Source: Acidobacteriaceae bacterium (GTDB taxonomy: Bacteria; Acidobacteriota; Terriglobia; Terriglobales; Acidobacteriaceae). Taken from it: a DNA stretch of 64,000 nucleotides. Within the stretch, counting starts at the first letter, position 1; each line of letters starts with the position of its first letter. The notes below the pieces were generated by a model that did no database searches, was not told the origin of the DNA, and worked only from the letters and a program-made list of their open reading frames with translations. Made by a program: the position numbers and the translations under genes. Below are positions 44,741 to 54,068 of the stretch, one piece after another. The stretch covers positions 3,162,001 through 3,226,000 of the forward strand of contig JAPWKE010000003.1 of the NCBI GenBank assembly GCA_028283655.1. Reading direction: 5' to 3'.

Positions 44741-45094
44741 TCACGCGCGGTAGTCGCGGTAATGCAGCAGTTCGCTGATGCCGATCCAGATATCCAGCAG
44801 CCCAACGCCGCTGACCACGCCACGTACCCAGCCACGCTGCAGAATTCCATCCACCACAGGATGCGCCAGCATCCAGGCGTTCATGTCCCAGTAGCGCGGC
44901 GACCACGGCAGTACCGTCATCAGCGCGCCGATGTAGAAGCAGAAAATAACCAGAACCACCAGACTTGCGCGCTGCAACCACACCGGAGCAGGATCCGGCT
45001 CTTTGGCATGTGGCTGCACGTCCGGCTCATGGCCCGGTCGCGGAGCTGCGTCCTGTCGTTGCTGACCAAAAAGATGGCCCTGCTGCTGAGGCAT
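44741..45094 (-). CDS. Small membrane protein, unknown
   Basis: 117 residues from ATG 45094 with GGAGG eight bases upstream; the frame is open ten codons further. The N-terminal 45 residues are Gln/His/Pro rich and polar; then one clear membrane helix (ASLVVLVIFCFYIGALMTVL) and a second, weaker one (VVSGVGLLDIWIGISELL). No family recognised. It sits upstream of the LOG gene in the same direction, 30 bases apart, so the two may be co-transcribed. Confidence 0.65.
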   Translation of the reverse strand: MPQQQGHLFGQQRQDAAPRPGHEPDVQPHAKEPDPAPVWLQRASLVVLVIFCFYIGALMTVLPWSPRYWDMNAWMLAHPVVDGILQRGWVRGVVSGVGLLDIWIGISELLHYRDYRA

Positions 45095-45166
45095 CGTCAC
45101 ATCCTCCACGGTAGCAGGGCACACCCGCTGCTGTCTTTCCGGCGGTCACTCCTCAGCAACCCCCTT

Positions 45167-46993
45167 TTACTTCTTCTCCTCTGAAGCGGCTGCCTCTTTC
45201 GCGGCAGCTTTCTGCTCTTTCGCCTTCTCCTTCAGCTTCTCGTAGTTCTCTTTACTCTTCTCGCGGTCCTTTTCTTTTTCAGCAGCAGTTTTTTTCTTCG
45301 GATGCATGTTGATGGCACCCGCCGCCCGCTTTGCGCTCAAATCCTGCTGGATGTCCTTCGCCGAATCCTCGCCATGCTTGAACGCTAATCCAAAGTGAAC
45401 ATCGTCCTTCACGCCGGTGATCTGGATCGGCAGTTGAACCCCTGCGCCGTCCTTCTTTAGCAATGGATCAACGGGCTTCAGCAGCCAGCTCTTCCAGCCG
45501 GTCACCATCTGCGACGCGGTCGCATCCGTACGCACCAGCCCTTTGAACTCAAACACGCTGCCGTCCATGTCATACGCGCCTTGCATGCGCACATGGGCTC
45601 CTGGCATCTCGTACTCAATATTCGGAAAGAGCATCCTGCTGTGTTCGAGCGTGAACTTCGTCTTCACGTGCGCCAACACGCCGGTTTTCTTGTCCGTAGC
45701 GGCCACCGGCATTTGGTTCGGCTTACCCTGCGCCCTCATGCTCAGGCCATCCATCTTGTCCTGCAGCATCGGGTTCGTCAGCGTCATGCTGGCAATATCG
45801 ATATCGCCGGCAAGCTCAATCTTCTGCGAGACGCGCTCTTTGCCCGGCGGAATGTGGATGTGCGACTTCATCGTCAGCACGCCCTGCATGATCGGCTTCT
45901 TGCTCTTCATGCCAAGAGCGAGGACATCCGTCATACGGCCGCCATGAATCTCGGCATCGAGCGAAATGTCATGCCCCTTCCCCTTGATGTTGATAATCGC
46001 GCCGCTGCAAAGAATCGGCGTCTCTCCCAGCATGGCGTGAACAGGATCAAGCACCGTATCGCCCGTTGTCGCGTCGACATATGCGTGATACTCCGTGTGC
46101 AGCGGGATCGGATGATCACTGATATCGAGTGAAAAGTCCGGCGTATCCGTGACACCATCCGTAGTCAGCTTCTCCAGCACGCCGGTGAACCGTCCCTTAG
46201 CGTTCAGCGTCCCGCCCAGGCCCTTGATCGTGTTCATATCCGCGTTGTTGAAGGTGTAATCGCCATCCACAAACGTCTGCCGAGGATCTGCGGCGTTCCA
46301 CGGACCAACATGCCCTGTCACCTTGATCTCACCCTTTGGAATCGGGTTGATGACCGTTGCGACATACTTTGCGGGATGAGTTGCACCCAGGTCATGCACG
46401 GTCAGATCGCGAATCTCCCAGACCTTCGACTCTTTATTCGGATCCTTATTCTCGATAACCAGCCGCACATTGCTGCCGCGCAGTTCGTCCACTACAAAGG
46501 CGATTTTGGGCTTGGTCTTCTGGTTCTCGGGGTCCGCAGGCTCAGCATTCTCGTTCGGCCCAAAGGCTTCCTTCTTGTTCTTCGGAGGAAGATCGACCAT
46601 CACGCCATCCACATCCACCACGGCGATGTGCGTCTTGGGCTCCATCAACTCATGCCAGCTTGCGCGGAACGAAAAGTGGTCCACGCTGATCAGCACCTTG
46701 TGAGGATCCATTGTCCCAGTGCTGACATCGCTCTTGTACGGCACACGCAGGCCGCCGCCAGAAACCTCGATGCCACGAATCAGCGAAATGTCGAACGTAT
46801 CGAGCTCTACCGGCGCATCGAATCGTTCCGAGAGCGTGGCAATGATGCGCTTTCGCAAGATCGGGGAAGCGTGGCTTACCAAGTACTCCGCCACAGCAAA
46901 GAAAATCACCACTGCCGCCAGCACGCTGCCCGCAGCCCACTGAAACCATCTCCGCTGCCACAAACGCGGGCGCGTCTCTTCGCTTGTTGTCAT
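45167..46993 (-). CDS. AsmA-like/DUF748-type membrane protein
   Basis: 608 residues. One N-terminal membrane helix (WAAGSVLAAVVIFFAVAEYL), then ILRKRIIATLSERFDAPVEL, the start typical of AsmA/DUF748 proteins, and a long beta-rich periplasmic part (FSLDISDHPIPLHTEYHAYV; MLGETPILCSGAIINI). The C-terminal 60 residues are a Lys/Glu/Ala coiled coil. AsmA-like proteins are linked to phospholipid transport and outer membrane integrity. Divergent from the ABC-F gene. Function here is inferred from the fold. Confidence 0.78.
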   Translation of the reverse strand: MTTSEETRPRLWQRRWFQWAAGSVLAAVVIFFAVAEYLVSHASPILRKRIIATLSERFDAPVELDTFDISLIRGIEVSGGGLRVPYKSDVSTGTMDPHKVLISVDHFSFRASWHELMEPKTHIAVVDVDGVMVDLPPKNKKEAFGPNENAEPADPENQKTKPKIAFVVDELRGSNVRLVIENKDPNKESKVWEIRDLTVHDLGATHPAKYVATVINPIPKGEIKVTGHVGPWNAADPRQTFVDGDYTFNNADMNTIKGLGGTLNAKGRFTGVLEKLTTDGVTDTPDFSLDISDHPIPLHTEYHAYVDATTGDTVLDPVHAMLGETPILCSGAIINIKGKGHDISLDAEIHGGRMTDVLALGMKSKKPIMQGVLTMKSHIHIPPGKERVSQKIELAGDIDIASMTLTNPMLQDKMDGLSMRAQGKPNQMPVAATDKKTGVLAHVKTKFTLEHSRMLFPNIEYEMPGAHVRMQGAYDMDGSVFEFKGLVRTDATASQMVTGWKSWLLKPVDPLLKKDGAGVQLPIQITGVKDDVHFGLAFKHGEDSAKDIQQDLSAKRAAGAINMHPKKKTAAEKEKDREKSKENYEKLKEKAKEQKAAAKEAAASEEKK

Positions 46994-47106
46994 TGCTCAG
47001 CTCACCGTTCGAGCACTATCCCTGCGCGGATGTCTCGTCCTTGTGAACCGTTGGATGCAGGCAGCCCGGAAAATGCTGCCGAAGCCTCGCGCTGCAAGGT
47101 GCGAAA

Positions 47107-49194
47107 ATGGAAGCAATGCTTCAACTTTCCGGCGCCGGCAAACGTTTCGGCCACAAGCTACTCTTTCAGGACGCCAACTGGCTGATTACCCCCAACGAGC
47201 GCACAGGCCTCGTAGGTGGCAACGGCACGGGCAAGTCCACGCTGCTCAAGATCATCGCGGGTGTCGAAGGCCTGGACTACGGCCAGCGCACCCTCGTCAA
47301 AGGCATGACCATCGGCTATCTGCCGCAGGACGGCCTTGCCCTCGTCGGTAAAACCGTCTTCGAGGAGTGCCTCTCGGTCTTTGACGAACTCCGCAATATG
47401 GAGAAAGAGGCTGAAGAGATCACGCATGTGCTCTCAACGGCTGACCCGAAGTCGAAGGAGTACGAGGCCGCGGCGGATCGCTACAGCGAGATCGCTGACC
47501 ATCTCCACGCGCACGATATCTACACGCTCGACGCGCAAGTGGGTGCGGTGCTGCAGGGCCTGGGCTTTGCCAAAGAAGACTGGGAGCGCAAGACGGAGGA
47601 GTTCTCCGGCGGCTGGCAGATGCGCATCGCACTCGCCAAGCTGCTGCTGCAGAAGCCTTCGCTGCTGCTGCTCGACGAGCCGACGAACCATCTTGACCTC
47701 GAAAGCCGCAACTGGCTTGAGGAGTACCTGAACACCTACGAGAACGCGTTCATCCTCATCTCGCACGATCGCTACTTCCTCAACGCCGTCATCAAGAAGA
47801 CGGTGGAGGTATGGAACAAGCGGATGCACGTCTACCACGGCAACTACGACAAGTACCTCGTGCTGAAGGAAGAGCGCAAGACGCAGCTCATCGCCGCGTA
47901 CAAGAACCAGAAGGACCGCATCGACGCGTTGGAGGCGTTCATCAATCGCTTCCGCGCGCAGGCCACGAAGGCCAAGCAGGTGCAGTCGCGCATCAAGGAA
48001 CTGGAGAAGATCGAGCGCATCGAGATTCCGGATGAAGAAGCGACGATTCACTTCAGCTTCCCGCAGCCGCCTGCTTCGGGTCGTACGGTGCTTGAGGTCA
48101 ACGGTCTCGTCAAGGATTATCCTGCGCCTGATGGCGGCACAAAGCATGTGCTCGCTGGTCTCGACTTCACTGTGGAGCGTGGCGATCGTATTGCGCTCGT
48201 CGGCATGAACGGCGCGGGTAAGTCGACGCTGATGCGTATTCTTGCGGGCTTCGACAAACCGACAAGCGGCGAGGTAAAGCACGGCCACAACGTGCTCGCT
48301 GACTACTTCGCACAGGACCAGTACAAGGTGCTCGACGGCAACGCCGAGATGCTCTCCGACATCACCGGCTCGAACCCTCGCGTGGACGTCGTGACGCTGC
48401 GTTCGCTGCTCGGCTGCTTCATGTTCTCTGGCGATGACGTCTTCAAGAAGCTCGGAGTGCTGAGCGGCGGCGAACGTAACCGCTACGCCATGGCTAAGCT
48501 GCTCGTCTCGCCTGCGAACCTGCTGCTGCTCGACGAGCCGACGAACCATCTCGATCTGCGCGCGAAGGATGTGCTGCTCGAAGCGATTCGCGACTTCACC
48601 GGCACCGTTATCTTCGTCTCGCACGATCGCTACTTCATCGACGCCCTCGCTACACGTGTCTTCGAGGTCGAAGAGAAGCGCCTGCACATCTACCCCGGCA
48701 ACTACGAGGACTATCTCTTCCGCAAGGCTGGAGGATCTGCCGCGCAGAAGACCGAAGAGCTGCCCGGCGGAAAGATTGACGCCATTACCGGCATGTTGAA
48801 ACCTGTGAAGCAGGTTGGCATCGTGGAAGCCAAGGAAGTTGCCGCTCCCGCAGTCACTGCGAGCACCGGTACGAACCCCGAGCCGTACGAGTCCACGCAT
48901 GAGATCACCGGCTCGCTGGCTCCCGTAACGCCCACCCCGGCAAAGCCTGCCGTAAAACGCCTGAACCCGATCAAGTTGAAGCTGCTCGAAGACAAGGTCT
49001 CCGCGCTCGAAGACGAACTCGGCGACATCGAAGCGCGCATCAAGGCTGCAGAAGAGCAGCAAGCAGCGTTCAGCACAGCAGACGCCGCGCAGAAGATCGC
49101 AAACGAGATCGCCGCGTTGAGCGCTGACCTGATGGCGAAGACTACCGCGTGGGAAGAGCTCGCACAGCAACTCGAAGAACAAACAACGGCGTAA
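47107..49194 (+). CDS. ABC-F family ATPase (Uup/EttA-like)
   Basis: 695 residues, soluble, two ABC domains. First: GGNGTGKST, FSGGWQMRIALAKLLLQKPS, LLLLDEPTNHLD. Second: GMNGAGKST, LSGGERNRYAMAKLL, LLLLDEPTNHLD. A linker between them of about 80 residues is Arg/Lys rich (KAKQVQSRIKELEKIER), the P-site-tRNA-interacting arm in this class. The C-terminal coiled coil (about 615-695) after a Pro/Thr linker matches Uup. ABC-F proteins act on ribosomes or, for Uup, also on DNA. Confidence 0.92.
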   Translation: MEAMLQLSGAGKRFGHKLLFQDANWLITPNERTGLVGGNGTGKSTLLKIIAGVEGLDYGQRTLVKGMTIGYLPQDGLALVGKTVFEECLSVFDELRNMEKEAEEITHVLSTADPKSKEYEAAADRYSEIADHLHAHDIYTLDAQVGAVLQGLGFAKEDWERKTEEFSGGWQMRIALAKLLLQKPSLLLLDEPTNHLDLESRNWLEEYLNTYENAFILISHDRYFLNAVIKKTVEVWNKRMHVYHGNYDKYLVLKEERKTQLIAAYKNQKDRIDALEAFINRFRAQATKAKQVQSRIKELEKIERIEIPDEEATIHFSFPQPPASGRTVLEVNGLVKDYPAPDGGTKHVLAGLDFTVERGDRIALVGMNGAGKSTLMRILAGFDKPTSGEVKHGHNVLADYFAQDQYKVLDGNAEMLSDITGSNPRVDVVTLRSLLGCFMFSGDDVFKKLGVLSGGERNRYAMAKLLVSPANLLLLDEPTNHLDLRAKDVLLEAIRDFTGTVIFVSHDRYFIDALATRVFEVEEKRLHIYPGNYEDYLFRKAGGSAAQKTEELPGGKIDAITGMLKPVKQVGIVEAKEVAAPAVTASTGTNPEPYESTHEITGSLAPVTPTPAKPAVKRLNPIKLKLLEDKVSALEDELGDIEARIKAAEEQQAAFSTADAAQKIANEIAALSADLMAKTTAWEELAQQLEEQTTA

Positions 49195-49258
49195 CCAAGC
49201 ACGGTACGCTCCAGCCAAACCCTCCCTGCCCTGTGCTTCAATCAGGGTAGGGAGAACC

Positions 49259-50023
49259 ATGAAACTGCTTCGCACATCTCTTGTCGCGGCCTGCCTCTTT
49301 GCAGCAACCGTTGCCGTCTGTTCCGCACAAGAGCCCGCCTGGGAAACGCGCCTTGGGGCAAAACACGAGGCGCTGGTAAGGGACAACGGCCCCGGCACCG
49401 ATGCCGAGCTCCGCACCCGCCTGCTCGCTATGCGCGACGAAGATCAGAACGCCCGCTTCCAGAACATCAAAGACGTCGCAGCCAGGAAGCCTGCCGACGC
49501 ACACGAGCTTGCAGAGCTCGACGCAAAGCTTACCGAAGAGCTGCAGGAGATCGTGGACGAGAAGGGCTGGCCAACAGTTCATCTCGTTGGCTATGACGCC
49601 TCCCAGGCTGCCAGCCTCATCCTCATCCACTCGCCCGACCACGCCTGGCAGCGTTCCATGCTGCCGCAGCTTGAAGCTCTGGTGCAGAACAACCAGATCG
49701 ATGGCTCACAGATTGCCCTGGTGGTCGACAAGGAGCTGGTGGCAGCCGGCAAGCCCCAGCGTTACGGCTCGCAATTCAAGTTCGTCGACGGGCAGGCGAT
49801 GATGATCGCCGTGGAAGACCCGGCGCACCTCGATGAGCGTCGCGAGAAGGCCATGCTGCCGCCACTCGACGCCTACAAGAAGATGCTCGGCGATATGTAC
49901 CATGTCACCGTCTCGAACATCATCCTTGCGCCCACAGCGCCTGCCGGAGCAAAAGCCGAGGCGGCACCGGTCAAGAAGCAGCCCGCAAAAGCCACCGCGA
50001 AGAAGAAGAAAAAGAAGAGTTAG
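49259..50023 (+). CDS. Secreted DUF6624-like protein
   Basis: 254 residues. Signal peptide 1-23 ending VCSAQ. The core has WPTVHLVGYDASQAASLILI followed by HSPDHAWQRSMLP, and GKPQRYGSQFKFVDG, which is the pattern I associate with DUF6624. The C-terminus is a poly-Lys tail (KKKKKKS). Function unknown; periplasmic or outer-surface location inferred. Stop overlaps the convergent antiporter gene. Confidence 0.75.
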   Translation: MKLLRTSLVAACLFAATVAVCSAQEPAWETRLGAKHEALVRDNGPGTDAELRTRLLAMRDEDQNARFQNIKDVAARKPADAHELAELDAKLTEELQEIVDEKGWPTVHLVGYDASQAASLILIHSPDHAWQRSMLPQLEALVQNNQIDGSQIALVVDKELVAAGKPQRYGSQFKFVDGQAMMIAVEDPAHLDERREKAMLPPLDAYKKMLGDMYHVTVSNIILAPTAPAGAKAEAAPVKKQPAKATAKKKKKKS

Positions 50024-51723
50024 TGGTCGGTAAAGCTCTCGTAGCGCGTCTCGGTCAGGTCGAGTTCGCGCTCTAGACGCCGCCACACATCGTCACCGAT
50101 CGCATCTTCTTCACGCATCTTGAAAAGCGTTTCGCGCTCCACCGTCACCGCATTGCGCAGCAGATCCGCGCGACGGCGGTGGCGTACGTTTTCGCTTTCC
50201 TTGATCGGCTTCTGCGAGAGCCCGACGTTGCTCTGCTTGGCTCGTAGAGCCTCTAGCCGATGCTCGTAGCGGTGCAGCATGTCGTCGATGTCGTGCTCTT
50301 CGCCTTCATCTCCTGCAGCCGCATTACGCAACCGCTTCAGCTCCCCGATCGCCGAGCTCAGCACACGGCAGCGAGCGTTCAACTCTTCTTCCAGCACCTC
50401 GCGCGAGCCGTCCAGCCCCAGCTTGCGGATCAGCCACGGCAGCGAAAGCCCCTGCACCACCAGCGAGAACAGGATTACCGCAAAGGTAAGAAAGATGATC
50501 AGGTTACGCTGAGCAAACGGCGCGCCGTTCGGCAGCACATACGGCACGCTGTACGCCGCAGCCAAAGCTACGACACCACGCATGCCAGCCCAGCCCGTGA
50601 TGAAGATGCTCTTTCCATCTGGCTTCGGCGCGTCCTTATGAAAGACCTTCGCCCGCACCACATAAGAGAAGTGCGACCCGGCGAACACCCACACCATGCG
50701 CAGCAGCAGCAGCAGCAGACTGAAGCCGATGCCGTACTTCAGCAGCGTCCCCAGACTGTCACCACGAATTCCCTGCAGAATCTCCGGCAGTTGCAGACCG
50801 ATGACGACAAACACTGCGCCGTTCAGCAGAAAGTCCAGAGCCTTCCACCCGGCCAGAATCTCCAGCCGAGCCGGTGCAGAGAGATAGCGCGAGCTCTGCT
50901 TGCTGAGAAAGAGCCCGCAGACCACCACGGCAAGCACTCCCGAAGCGTGAACCTCTTCGCCCACAAGGTAAGCCACATACGGCACTACCAGGCTGACGAC
51001 CATCTCCACTTCGCTTGAATCGATCCAGCGCTCGACGTAGGAGACCGCCTTGCCCAGTAGCAGACCCACCCCGATACCACCAGCGATCAGCCACGCGAGC
51101 CGCGCCAGGCCTTCACCAAACGAAGGCGTCTTTTGCCCCAGCAACAGAGCGATACCAAACTCCAGCGCCAGCAGCGCGGTGGCGTCGTTCAGCAGGCTTT
51201 CACCACCCAGCACAGCAGTCGTGCGTGGCGAGAGTCCCAGCTTCGTCGCAATCGAACTCGCGGCCACAGCGTCGGTCGCAGCCACCACCGCCCCCAGCAG
51301 GAAGCCTGAGCGGAAATCCAGCGCTGTGATGAAGTGGTCGGCAAACATGGCGATGCCGAAGACCGTAAAACCGACCAACCCCACGGCCAACATGGAGATA
51401 GAGAACAGGTTGCGGCGAAAATCACGCCAGTTCGTCTGCCACGCAGCCGCATAGAGCAGCGGCGGCAGGAAGATGGCAAACACCAGGTCAGGCCGCAGCG
51501 GAATATGCGGCACGTGCGGCATGAACGAGAAACCCAGCCCGGCTACCACCAGCAGAATCGGGTAAGGCACCTTGATGCGCTCCGCCACGCCGGCGAAGAG
51601 AGCAATCGCGACCAGCAGAAAAAGCAGGATGACCTCGAAGCTGTTCGAACTTACCTGCGCTGGCATTCTCTGCAAACTCTCCTGGGCGATGAAATCCGCT
51701 GCATCTGCTTCTCGTACAACCAT
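50020..51723 (-). CDS. Na+/H+ antiporter, CPA1 family
   Basis: 567 residues. About twelve membrane helices with FAIFLPPLLYAAAWQTNWRD, VVAATDAVAASSIATKLGLS and GGESLLNDATALLALEF, the ion-binding and unwound-helix blocks of CPA1 exchangers. It expels Na+ (or K+) for protons at the inner membrane. A cytosolic tail of about 150 residues, rich in Arg/Glu, follows. ATG 51723 has GGGAG three bases before it; ATG 51666 (MPAQVS), with AGGAG upstream, is an alternative. Confidence 0.9.
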   Translation of the reverse strand: MVVREADAADFIAQESLQRMPAQVSSNSFEVILLFLLVAIALFAGVAERIKVPYPILLVVAGLGFSFMPHVPHIPLRPDLVFAIFLPPLLYAAAWQTNWRDFRRNLFSISMLAVGLVGFTVFGIAMFADHFITALDFRSGFLLGAVVAATDAVAASSIATKLGLSPRTTAVLGGESLLNDATALLALEFGIALLLGQKTPSFGEGLARLAWLIAGGIGVGLLLGKAVSYVERWIDSSEVEMVVSLVVPYVAYLVGEEVHASGVLAVVVCGLFLSKQSSRYLSAPARLEILAGWKALDFLLNGAVFVVIGLQLPEILQGIRGDSLGTLLKYGIGFSLLLLLLRMVWVFAGSHFSYVVRAKVFHKDAPKPDGKSIFITGWAGMRGVVALAAAYSVPYVLPNGAPFAQRNLIIFLTFAVILFSLVVQGLSLPWLIRKLGLDGSREVLEEELNARCRVLSSAIGELKRLRNAAAGDEGEEHDIDDMLHRYEHRLEALRAKQSNVGLSQKPIKESENVRHRRRADLLRNAVTVERETLFKMREEDAIGDDVWRRLERELDLTETRYESFTDH

Positions 51724-51814
51724 CTTCTCCCAAATCGGTACTCACTCCGACGGAGGGGACGAATTCTCCCTTTGGGGGATGAACTGTCAGGCAGATTTTG
51801 CCGATACTAGAATC

Positions 51815-53296
51815 ATGCAAACCCTGCCCATTTCCTACTCCCCCTGGCTTATCGTTGCGTCCGTTGCAATCTCCATCGTTGCAGCCTATGCGGCTTTTGG
51901 TCTTGCGGACAGGATGCGGGCCGCCACAACCGAGCGCTTGCGTATGCTCTGGTGGCTGGGCGGCGCAGGCGCCATGGGCACGGGCATCTGGTCGATGCAC
52001 TACCTCGGGATGCTGGCCGTGCAACTGCCGGTCCCTGTGCTGTACCACGTTCCCACCGTCATTCTTTCGTGGATGCTGGCCGTCGTCGCCGCTGCCGTGG
52101 CGTTGCAGGTCGTCAGCGCCAAGCGCGTGACGTGGATGCGCTTGTTTGCAGGCGGTCTGGCCATGGGAGCAGGCATCGGCAGCATGCACTATGTGGGCAT
52201 GCACGCCATGCGTATGCAGGCCATGCACCACTATGACAACCGCATGGTGGCCTTCTCCGTCGTATTGGCTGTCTCATTTTCCGTCTTAGCCCTGTGGCTC
52301 GCGACGGTGGTACGCAACCGCCAGCAGCATGGCGCGTTCAACCGCGCGCTGGCTGGCGTGGTGATGGGTGTCGCCATCGCTTCCATGCACTACACCGCGA
52401 TGGCGGGCGTCACCTACGACCGCTGCGCGATGGCCTACAACACCGCGTGGACTGTCCAGATTTCGTCTCTCAGCGAAGTCGTCATCATCCTGATCGTCAC
52501 TCTGATACTTATCGCGGCTGTGGGCAGCGCTGCTGTACACCAGCGTCAGTTTGTCGAGATGCAAGACGTGCAGAAGGACCTGCTCACCACGCAGCAGCAG
52601 TTGCTGAAGCAGCAGCAGGATCTGCTCGAGAGCCAGAACAAGCTGGTGGAAGTAAACGCCCGCCTCGCCGAGCTTTCTATCCGCGACGCGCTCACCGGCC
52701 TGCACAACCGTCGCCACTTCGACAATATGTTTGACGCTGAGTGGCGCCGCGCCGTGCGCGACCACTCCTCCATCGCGCTCATGGTGATCGACGTTGACTA
52801 CTTCAAGGCGCTCAACGACAAGCGCGGCCATCAGACCGGCGACGAAAGCCTTCGCCGCATCGCAGAAGTGCTTGCCACGCGGCCACAGCGCACGCACGAT
52901 GTACTCGTCCGCTACGGTGGCGAAGAGTTCGCCGTGCTGCTGCCTGGTGCGGACGAAATCCCCGCTGCCCGCTTCGCAGAAGAACTACGCAAGTCCATCG
53001 AACGCGAAGCGATCGAACACGGCAACTCGCCTGTCTCCGACGTCGTTACGGTCAGCATCGGTGTCTGCAGCCGCATCCCAGCAGACGGCGACAGCGCCGA
53101 GAAGATGCTGCAGGACGCAGACGCCGCGCTTTACGCGGCCAAAGAGAATGGCCGCAACCGTGTCGTGCTGGCTGCGGCCAAACGTGAGGAGTACCTGATG
53201 GAAGGTATTGCTGGCGAAACCCTGGTCGCCAAGGTCTACGAAGAAAACCAGCCCGCGGAAGCAGCCGCGGAAGAAAAGCAGACCACAAAAGACTAA
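51815..53296 (+). CDS. MHYT-GGDEF diguanylate cyclase
   Basis: 493 residues from ATG 51815; the longer open frame from 51572 covers the promoter side of the divergent antiporter. Seven N-terminal membrane helices carry three MHYT motifs (MHYLGM, MHYVGMHAM, MHYTAM), proposed to bind a metal and sense O2, CO or NO. A Gln-rich coiled coil follows, then a GGDEF domain with DALTGLHNRRHFD and RYGGEEFAVLLPG, so the active site is intact. It should make cyclic di-GMP, which often controls EPS and surface attachment. No EAL domain. Convergent with the IscA-like gene, four-base overlap. Confidence 0.9.
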   Translation: MQTLPISYSPWLIVASVAISIVAAYAAFGLADRMRAATTERLRMLWWLGGAGAMGTGIWSMHYLGMLAVQLPVPVLYHVPTVILSWMLAVVAAAVALQVVSAKRVTWMRLFAGGLAMGAGIGSMHYVGMHAMRMQAMHHYDNRMVAFSVVLAVSFSVLALWLATVVRNRQQHGAFNRALAGVVMGVAIASMHYTAMAGVTYDRCAMAYNTAWTVQISSLSEVVIILIVTLILIAAVGSAAVHQRQFVEMQDVQKDLLTTQQQLLKQQQDLLESQNKLVEVNARLAELSIRDALTGLHNRRHFDNMFDAEWRRAVRDHSSIALMVIDVDYFKALNDKRGHQTGDESLRRIAEVLATRPQRTHDVLVRYGGEEFAVLLPGADEIPAARFAEELRKSIEREAIEHGNSPVSDVVTVSIGVCSRIPADGDSAEKMLQDADAALYAAKENGRNRVVLAAAKREEYLMEGIAGETLVAKVYEENQPAEAAAEEKQTTKD

Positions 53297-53784
53297 GCCG
53301 AGAAGCTCGACCCACACCCGCAGCTCTTGGTCGAGTTCGGGTTGATGAAATTGAAGCCCTGGCGCATCAGCGTTTCTTCGAAGTCCAGCACCATGCCCGC
53401 GAGGTAGAGGAAGCTCTTGGGGTCCACAAAGATCTTCACAGCTTTCCCACCGCTCGGATCACCAGGCGTCTCGACACCTTCGCCAAAGACGAAGGTGCGA
53501 TCACGATCACGCGGCTGCGTATCGAAGCGAATGTTGTAGCTCAGGCCCGAGCATCCGCCTCCCGTAATTCCAAGCCGCAGACCACCCGCATCCGGCGAGA
53601 TGCCTTCCTTCGCCATGGCAATGCGAATGCGCTTCAGCGCGTTCTTCGTGATCTCCACGGCAGCCTTCGCACGCGGCTGCAGACCTTCAGCGGTCAGCAG
53701 CACCATACCTGCAAGCGGATCGCTGGAGGCAGAAGCTCCCGGTGCGGGAGCGGAGGTTCCGGGTTGGAGAAGGGATGTACTCAT
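53293..53784 (-). CDS. Iron-sulfur cluster assembly carrier, IscA/HesB family
   Basis: 163 residues. An Ala/Pro/Ser-rich N-terminus of about 45 residues is longer than usual. The core has LRLGITGGGCSGLSYNI and NPNSTKSCGCGSSFSA, the three conserved cysteines of A-type carriers. It receives Fe-S clusters from IscU and delivers them to apo-proteins. The start ATG shares a base with the stop of the upstream small membrane protein (TAATG), so the two are translationally coupled. Confidence 0.93.
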   Translation of the reverse strand: MSTSLLQPGTSAPAPGASASSDPLAGMVLLTAEGLQPRAKAAVEITKNALKRIRIAMAKEGISPDAGGLRLGITGGGCSGLSYNIRFDTQPRDRDRTFVFGEGVETPGDPSGGKAVKIFVDPKSFLYLAGMVLDFEETLMRQGFNFINPNSTKSCGCGSSFSA

Positions 53785-53996
53785 TACAAAACCTCAGGGC
53801 GTTTGCGCTCTTGGCGCCGTTTCAACCAGACATAGAACGGAACGAATAAGGCTGCGCTCAACAATGTACTAGCTATCGCTTCGGCCAGCGCTATACGTGG
53901 CGTACTACGGAACACAGACCAATGAAAAATCACTTGATACAGAAAGTAGACAGCCCCGTACACCAGGCCTACATGCCAAATCTGTTTTCGTGACAT
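53784..53996 (-). CDS. Small membrane protein in the iscU operon
   Basis: 70 residues from ATG 53996, with GAGG eight bases before it. Two hydrophobic helices (VGLVYGAVYFLYQVIFHW and LAEAIASTLLSAALFVPFYV) and a basic tail (LKRRQERKRPEVL). No family recognised. Between iscU and the IscA-like gene; TAATG coupling to the latter suggests a role with Fe-S assembly or a chance neighbour made from the same mRNA. Confidence 0.68.
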   Translation of the reverse strand: MSRKQIWHVGLVYGAVYFLYQVIFHWSVFRSTPRIALAEAIASTLLSAALFVPFYVWLKRRQERKRPEVL

Positions 53997-54022
53997 GGTC
54001 ACAACCTCAATAGATGTACAAA

Positions 54023-54051
54023 GGCCGACGGAGCATCACGCGCCGTCGGCC
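54023..54051 (-). terminator. Hairpin downstream of iscU
   Basis: Nine-base-pair perfect stem (54023-54031 with 54043-54051), 11-base loop, followed on the minus strand by TTTGT. It lies 18 bases after the iscU stop and could terminate or attenuate reading into the membrane protein and IscA genes. Confidence 0.5.
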
Positions 54052-54068
54052 CTCGATATTGCCTGAGC

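Noticed and set aside
47434-49416. A 660-codon minus-strand open frame opposite the ABC-F gene
   Set aside because: No recognisable domain, and the plus frame has both ABC domains intact.
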